The notes beneath the pieces were generated by a model. The model searched no databases, had not been told where the DNA came from, and saw only the letters and a program-made list of their open reading frames with translations. DNA of 10,726 nucleotides from X23 sp050251575 (GTDB lineage: Bacteria; Bacillota; Clostridia; SK-Y3), in the NCBI GenBank assembly GCA_050251575.1, contig JBFWMP010000097.1:1-10726 (forward strand), written 5' to 3'. A program made the position numbers and the translations under genes. Shown piece after piece: positions 6,417 through 10,726 of this stretch (the first letter of the stretch is position 1; the number at the start of each line of letters is the position of its first letter).

Positions 6417-6725
6417 CTATTTTATTTCTATACTATAATTATTCCCATTATTGCTGTCCCAATGATTAGTGCCGTCACGAAAAGCAATCTGCAAATAGCC
6501 TTTTTTATCAAGAGGTAGATTTATTTCAAATTTTCCCTGCTCATTCTTCTTCATTTCATCTTCTAACGCGGTCTTCCATTCATTATTGAATGTATTAAAC
6601 ATCCAAATCTTGTCTGCGCCCATTTTGTTCAATTGGCCATCATAAGTAATTCGAACCATATCACCATGTTTAAAGTTTTCTGGAGTGATGGTAATACCAT
6701 TTTGACCAAAAGGCTGATTAGTCAC
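6417..6725 (-). CDS. Stand-alone CBM25-like carbohydrate-binding protein
   Basis: This 102-residue protein looks like a single starch-binding-type beta-sandwich module. HGDMVRITYDGQL (20-32), KIWMFNTFNNEWK (39-51), GKFEINLPLDKKGYLQIAF (64-82) and RDGTNHWDSNNGNNY (83-97) follow the CBM25/CBM26 pattern, including the WDxNxGxNY end and aromatic residues that could stack on sugars. No signal peptide, catalytic domain or anchor is present, so it is probably intracellular and may bind glycogen-like polymer; that is inference. Translation starts at GTG 6725, well supported by AGGAGGG five bases upstream. It is probably the first gene of a two-gene unit with the KTSC gene. Whether it is a complete gene or a fragment of a larger amylase cannot be settled here, but the ribosome site argues for a real gene. 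Confidence 0.72.
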   Translation of the reverse strand: MTNQPFGQNGITITPENFKHGDMVRITYDGQLNKMGADKIWMFNTFNNEWKTALEDEMKKNEQGKFEINLPLDKKGYLQIAFRDGTNHWDSNNGNNYSIEIK

Positions 6726-6810
6726 AGTATCCCTCCTGCCGAAATTTCACATTGTATTCCAGATTTATAGGGAACAGTTTAAAACCACTGATAAAGTATA
6801 ATTAAGTAAA

Positions 6811-6924
6811 AGAAATTCGAGATGTCATCCTGAACGTAAGTGAAGGATCTTAGCACTCAAGCAACTTTTAAGATTCTTCATTTCACTTCGTTTCATTCAG
6901 AATGACACAATAAGGACTTTTTCA
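6811..6924. repeat. Dispersed palindromic element, copy B
   Basis: Second copy of the 114-bp element at 4902-5015, same orientation, seven substitutions. Two of them (CACTTCG for CACTTTG, TTCAGAATGACA for TTCAAAATGACA) change the right arm; the second restores a C-to-G pairing partner for the left arm TGTCATCCTGA. It lies between the CBM25-like gene and the end of the yifB gene, so yifB transcripts would run into the antisense of this hairpin. Confidence 0.8.
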
Positions 6925-6933
6925 ATACTCTCG

Positions 6934-6969
6934 AACGGTTCTAAACCATTCTCCGTAAATAGTATTTAC
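6934..6969 (-). other. Two small hairpins behind yifB
   Basis: AACGGTT (6934-6940) pairs with AACCATT (6944-6950) with one mismatch or G-U, and GTAAAT (6955-6960) pairs perfectly with ATTTAC (6964-6969). Both lie just past the yifB stop codon. No T run follows on the minus strand, so they are weak terminator candidates at best and may only protect the transcript end. Confidence 0.3.
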
Positions 6970-6990
6970 CGTAAAAATTTTTGTATGCCA

Positions 6991-8523
6991 TCATCTCCAA
7001 AACTTCCTATCCAGGCTTCGGTATTGTATGGCTTCAGCAAGATGAATGCTATCAATTTTGTCACTTTCATCCAAGTCTGCAATTGTCCTTGCAACCTTTA
7101 GTATTCTGTTATATGCTCTTGCACTCAATCCAAGGCGATCAAAGGCTGTTTTCAACAGATTTTTTTGTTCTTTGCCAAGTTTGCAATAATGACTGATTTG
7201 TGCCGGCTGCAGCTGTGCATTAGAAAAGATTCTGCATTCTTTATATCTTTGCAATTGAATTTCTCGGGCATGATCTACTCTTTTCTTAATATCGGCAGAG
7301 CTTTCAGTAATATCTTCTGATTCTAAGCTTTTATATTTTACCGGGGCTACTTCTATATGGATATCTAAACGATCCAGCAGTGGACCGCTTATTTTCCCTA
7401 AGTACTGTTGGATTTGCAGGGGAGTACAAGTACATTCTTTAGATTTATCGCCGTAAAAGCCGCACTTGCAGGGATTCATAGAAGCAATGAGCATACATTC
7501 ACATGGATAGGTTAAGGTGGCATTGACTCTTGCAATTGTGACTTGTCCATCTTCTAGCGGTTGACGCATAACTTCCAATACATCTTTTTTAAATTCAGGA
7601 AGCTCATCCAAAAAAAGAACACCATAATGTGCAAGGCTTATTTCACCGGGTTTTGGGATTTTGCCGCCACCTACCAGGCTGGCATTTGAGACAGTGTGAT
7701 GGGGATTCCGGAAAGGTCTTGCTGCGATGAGTGGTGTATTTTGTGGTACGAGACCGGCGATACTATGGATCTTCGTTACTTCAAGAGATTCCTCAAAGCT
7801 CATATTTGGAAGGATTGTAGGCAAGCGTTTGGCAATCATGGTTTTGCCCGAGCCGGGAGGACCTATCATAAGGCAATTATGTCCACCGGCTGCAGCTACC
7901 TCTAAAGCTCTTTTTACATTTTGCTGGCCCTTAACATCAGAAAAGTCAATATCATAATAATTGTTGCTGGTGTATAGGTTATCTATATTAACTGTAAATT
8001 GTTCCAATGCTTTTTCACCAATGAGATGCAGTACAATTTCATAAAGGTTGTTGGCTGGATATACTTCTAGCCCTCTTACTACTGCAGCTTCATAAGCATT
8101 CTGTGTAGGAACGATAATCTTTTCAATGCCATTTTTGTAGGCTGCAATGGCAATGGGAAGAATCCCGTTAACGGGTCTCAGCTCGCCACTTAATGATAAT
8201 TCTCCGATAAACATATATTTTTTGATATTATCTATTTTTATTTGTTCCGATGCAAAGAGAATTGCAATGGATATTGGGAGGTCAAAGCAAGCACCTTCTT
8301 TTTTTATATGAGCAGGAGCCAAATTTACAGTAATACGCTTGGTAGGAAATTTAAGATTACAATTTTTGATAGCTGAACGGACTCTTTCTTTGGACTCACG
8401 TACTGATGTATCTGGAAGTCCAACAATTTCAAACTGAGGAAAACCGCTAGATATGTCTACTTCAACATCTACAATGAATCCGTCTACGCCCATCAGGCCA
8501 CAGCTAGTAATTTTAGCAATCAT
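6991..8523 (-). CDS. comM: YifB/ComM-family Mg-chelatase-like AAA+ ATPase
   Basis: The family forms hexameric AAA+ rings. Vibrio ComM is a branch-migration helicase that extends incoming DNA during natural transformation. The N-terminal 170 residues match the ChlI/Lon-S5-like domain (FEIVGLPDTSVRESKERVR at 31-49, NLAPAHIKKEG near 67-77). The ATPase core has Walker A GPPGSGKT (221-228), FRNPHHTVSNASLVGG (271-286), Walker B LFLDE (303-307) and SGPLLDRLDIH (379-389). Four cysteines in CKCGFYGDKSKECTC (352-366) make a likely zinc site typical of this family. The C-terminal Mg-chelatase-like domain ends near FWR. Length 510 is standard. ATG has AAGGAGGA upstream with good spacing. It stands alone on the minus strand with its own promoter; no competence genes are in view. 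Also annotated as yifB. Confidence 0.94.
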   Translation of the reverse strand: MIAKITSCGLMGVDGFIVDVEVDISSGFPQFEIVGLPDTSVRESKERVRSAIKNCNLKFPTKRITVNLAPAHIKKEGACFDLPISIAILFASEQIKIDNIKKYMFIGELSLSGELRPVNGILPIAIAAYKNGIEKIIVPTQNAYEAAVVRGLEVYPANNLYEIVLHLIGEKALEQFTVNIDNLYTSNNYYDIDFSDVKGQQNVKRALEVAAAGGHNCLMIGPPGSGKTMIAKRLPTILPNMSFEESLEVTKIHSIAGLVPQNTPLIAARPFRNPHHTVSNASLVGGGKIPKPGEISLAHYGVLFLDELPEFKKDVLEVMRQPLEDGQVTIARVNATLTYPCECMLIASMNPCKCGFYGDKSKECTCTPLQIQQYLGKISGPLLDRLDIHIEVAPVKYKSLESEDITESSADIKKRVDHAREIQLQRYKECRIFSNAQLQPAQISHYCKLGKEQKNLLKTAFDRLGLSARAYNRILKVARTIADLDESDKIDSIHLAEAIQYRSLDRKFWR

Positions 8524-8574
8524 GATTATGTCCTCCTTGATGTCAATTTGGAATGCGAAAGTTTGTTCTATTCA

Positions 8575-8603
8575 AACATAACAAAATTTTCCTTAGTTGT
8601 CAA
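8575..8603 (-). promoter_or_regulatory. Sigma-A-type promoter of yifB/comM
   Basis: On the minus strand a perfect TTGACA (8603-8598) is followed after exactly 17 bp by TATGTT (8580-8575). The predicted transcript start near 8568 leaves a leader of roughly 45 bases before the ATG. Independent of neighbouring genes, this supports housekeeping expression. Confidence 0.65.
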
Positions 8604-8640
8604 CTGAAATCATGAAAGTGCAGCCATTGGGACGCACCTA

Positions 8641-8772
8641 TTAATTGTTCAACTTTAATGTTCCATCGGGATAGCCTTCAATCACATTTTTTCCGATTTT
8701 ATCTTCAGCCCATGCAAGGAATATCTTTAACCTTGTTTTATTACAGTAATATGATAAGGGGATTACAATCAT
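8641..8772 (-). pseudogene. Remnant of an SLH-domain gene (3-prime end)
   Basis: On the minus strand a 43-codon frame ends in WAEDKIGKNVIEGYPDGT (codons starting at 8712) plus six residues and a TAA at 8641-8643. The W-A, I, GYPDGT pattern is the core of an S-layer homology motif, but the usual segment between the helix and the glycine turn is short, and the TRAE part and any upstream module are missing. The residues before W do not look like an SLH protein, and no ribosome site precedes the ATG at 8772. I read it as the decayed tail of a surface-protein gene, pointing away from the intact SLH gene that starts at 8851. A real small peptide is possible but less likely. Confidence 0.45.
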
Positions 8773-8850
8773 ATTACTTGTTAAATAACCCCAAATAATT
8801 AAATAAGTATACGAATAAATATATTAAAACAATCTAAGGAGGTAATTAAA

Positions 8851-10656
8851 TTGAAAAGGATCATTTCAACAATCTTAATTTTGACATTTGTATTATCGCT
8901 AAGTGTAACTACTGCTTTTGCAGATTCTAGTGCACAGAAACAAACAGGGTGGGCAAAGAAGGGATTTAAGCTTCCACCGGGAATTGAAAAGAAAATATTT
9001 GGTGATTTAGATGATTTTTCATGGGCAAAAGACGCTATTGAAAAGATGAACTTAAAAGGGCTCATCCAGGGCTATGGAAATGGTGTGTTTGCTCCGAAAA
9101 ATGCCGTTACAAAAATCGAAGCAGTAATCATGTCATTAAGAGTTATGGGATGGGAAGATGAAGCAAAAAGTACTAAGGAGCTTCCTAAGAAATATAAAGG
9201 AAAAAATGTTGCTGATTGGGCGAAAGGCTATGTTTCTATAGCTTATGAAAAAGGGATTCTTGATGAGGTGGATATGATGTATTTCAATCCGCAAGAATCA
9301 GCCAAAAGGCATGAAGTTGCTAAGTATGTAATCAGAGCTCTTGGTTACGAAGAAGAAGCAGAAGATAATATGGATAGTGATCTTCCTTTTGTTGATGAAG
9401 CTGCTGTTCCAGTAGGTTCAATTGGATATGTTTATTTGATAAACGATTTAGGTATCATGAAAGGTGATAATGCCAAGAAGTTCAATCCAATGGGTACACT
9501 GACGAGAGCTGAAATGGCAGTATTATTCGACCGAGTAGATGGTAAGGTAGACAGTGATATAGATGAAGATGAAGTAACGGGAGAAGTATATAAGGTTAGA
9601 GATGAAGAGATTACTCTAAGAATAGATGGACAGTTGAAAACATTTGAAGTAGAAGATGATGTTATTGTCTATGATCAAGATGGAAGAATAGATTTTGAAG
9701 ATATAGAAATAGGTTCTACTGTAGTATTGCAGATTGAAGATGACGAAGTTATATATATTGAAGTAGTAGATGAAGATGAAGAAAAAATAATCTCAAGATT
9801 CTCCGGTACGGTTATTGATATTGATGATGAAAGTATTGAAATAGAAGTTAAGACAATGAGAGTAGCATTTGAAGTTATTGACCGGGTTGAAGTATACTTT
9901 GACGATGAAAAGGGTAGTTTTGATGAGGTAGAGGTTGATGATGAAGTTTCTGTTGTTGTAGACGACAGAAACAGAGTTAGAAAAATATATGTTGAAAGAG
10001 ACAGAGAAGAACAGGATATAGAAGATATTGAAGGCGCTGTTACAGATATCGATTTGAGTGGAAGCTATCATATTGAAATTGATGATGTAGAATATGATTT
10101 GTCCGAAGACGCAGAAGTAACAATGGATAACGATGAATATGAATTAGATGATATCATTAAAGGAGATACTGTCGAGGTTAAATTAGTTGATGACGTTGTC
10201 ACAGAAATAGAAATTATAAGCCGTTCGAATGAGGTTGAAGGAATAGCGCTGGAAATAGGCTCAAGTGCTATAAAAGTTAAAGTGAATGATGGCGTTAAAA
10301 AGTATTTCTATGCCGGCGTATTTACAGTTTATGTAGATGGCCGTGAAGAAGAATTCAGTGATCTCGAAAGAGGTATGAAAGTTGAGCTAAGAACTAGAAA
10401 TAATCTGGTTTATAGGATTGACGCTGAGGACTACGACGATGAATTTGAACTTGAAGGAAAGATAGATGCTGTTTTAGATAATGGATCCGAGCTTAGAATC
10501 ACCATCGATGGTGAGAAATTTACTTATGATATTGATGAAGATGTAGAAATAGAAATAGATGGAGAAGATGATATGGAAGTTTCAGATCTTCGCAGAAATC
10601 AAGAAGGCATTTTCACAATAGACAATGATACTATTATTGAAATGGAAATTGAATAA
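8851..10656 (+). CDS. SLH-domain surface protein with five acidic beta-rich repeats
   Basis: Secreted wall-associated protein. Residues 1-24 are a signal peptide (MKR, hydrophobic core, cleavage at AFA-DS). Three SLH modules follow, about 49-101, 113-166 and 177-229, which in this family anchor proteins to pyruvylated wall polymer. Only the third keeps TRAE (218-221); the first has TKIE (87-90), the second KRHE. Residues 241-601 form five repeats of about 65-70 residues (241-307, 313-384, 390-457, 460-526, 531-601), each starting E-x-x-G-x-(V/I), with beta-like strands, a DV or V-x-V segment, a D-(L/I)-x-x-G turn and a closing I-x-(V/I)-E. They are very rich in Asp and Glu and resemble DUF5666-like beta domains; divalent-cation binding is inference. 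TTG start is supported by AAGGAGG eight bases upstream. A weak promoter match (TTAACC 8727, TATGAT 8750, 17 bp apart) precedes it. Monocistronic. The ligand is unknown. Confidence 0.88.
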   Translation: MKRIISTILILTFVLSLSVTTAFADSSAQKQTGWAKKGFKLPPGIEKKIFGDLDDFSWAKDAIEKMNLKGLIQGYGNGVFAPKNAVTKIEAVIMSLRVMGWEDEAKSTKELPKKYKGKNVADWAKGYVSIAYEKGILDEVDMMYFNPQESAKRHEVAKYVIRALGYEEEAEDNMDSDLPFVDEAAVPVGSIGYVYLINDLGIMKGDNAKKFNPMGTLTRAEMAVLFDRVDGKVDSDIDEDEVTGEVYKVRDEEITLRIDGQLKTFEVEDDVIVYDQDGRIDFEDIEIGSTVVLQIEDDEVIYIEVVDEDEEKIISRFSGTVIDIDDESIEIEVKTMRVAFEVIDRVEVYFDDEKGSFDEVEVDDEVSVVVDDRNRVRKIYVERDREEQDIEDIEGAVTDIDLSGSYHIEIDDVEYDLSEDAEVTMDNDEYELDDIIKGDTVEVKLVDDVVTEIEIISRSNEVEGIALEIGSSAIKVKVNDGVKKYFYAGVFTVYVDGREEEFSDLERGMKVELRTRNNLVYRIDAEDYDDEFELEGKIDAVLDNGSELRITIDGEKFTYDIDEDVEIEIDGEDDMEVSDLRRNQEGIFTIDNDTIIEMEIE

Positions 10657-10685
10657 TATAGAACACATATTTTAATACATTATTT

Positions 10686-10713
10686 AAAGTCCCTGCTCAG
10701 CAGGGACTTTTTT
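10686..10713 (+). terminator. Rho-independent terminator of the SLH gene
   Basis: A perfect 11-bp stem, AAAGTCCCTGC (10686-10696) with GCAGGGACTTT (10700-10710), closes a 3-nt loop and runs into six T residues (10708-10713). It lies 30 bases after the SLH-gene stop codon. Confidence 0.9.
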
Positions 10714-10726
10714 GTTGCTATATTTT

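Noticed and set aside
8799..9065. Minus-strand frame overlapping the start of the SLH gene.
   Set aside because: It is antisense to the signal peptide and first SLH module, with no ribosome site or domain.

Overview
The window is AT-rich DNA with purine-rich Shine-Dalgarno sites (AAAGGAGG, AGGAGGG), GTG and TTG starts next to ATG, and mostly short intergenic spaces. Together with a CotA-type spore-coat oxidase, a three-module SLH surface protein, an HD-GYP protein and a clostridial-looking G3E GTPase, this points to a spore-forming member of the Clostridia (Bacillota). I cannot name the species. The window reads as ordinary chromosome with a few accessory traces. No phage, CRISPR array, tRNA or rRNA was recognised.

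Layout. Positions 1-427 hold no intact gene. They contain a three-copy repeat that looks like the end of a lost insertion element, a good sigma-A-type promoter, a short structured transcript ending in a terminator, and a second leader in front of the first gene. An HD-GYP c-di-GMP phosphodiesterase (428-1528, +) converges on a CotA-like multicopper oxidase (1579-3219, -), with a hairpin between them. The oxidase has a sigma-K-like promoter match. Next come a G3E/CobW-family GTPase (3527-4471, +) and a small six-cysteine protein (4583-4897, +), a plausible metal or cofactor handling pair. A secreted or membrane-anchored M15 peptidase follows (5140-6081, +). Then come two small minus-strand genes: a KTSC-domain protein (6159-6383) and a stand-alone CBM25-like protein (6417-6725). 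Both are probably read as one unit. A YifB/ComM AAA+ ATPase (6991-8523, -) has its own strong promoter. The window ends with an SLH-domain protein carrying five acidic beta-rich repeats (8851-10656, +) and a strong terminator.

Two near-identical 114-bp elements (4902-5015 and 6811-6924), same orientation and each able to fold into a long hairpin, flank the block that holds the peptidase, KTSC and CBM genes. A 20-bp sequence is tandemly duplicated beside the first. The gap before the SLH gene contains, on the minus strand, a short reading frame ending in an SLH-like motif, probably the remnant of another surface-protein gene.

Functionally the genes fall into three themes: cell surface and envelope (SLH protein, M15 peptidase, spore-coat oxidase), signalling (HD-GYP), and metal or cofactor handling (G3E GTPase plus cysteine-rich partner). 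I do not see one coherent undescribed system. The best leads are the GTPase/cysteine-rich pair, the acidic repeat domain of the SLH protein, and the short structured RNA upstream of the HD-GYP gene.
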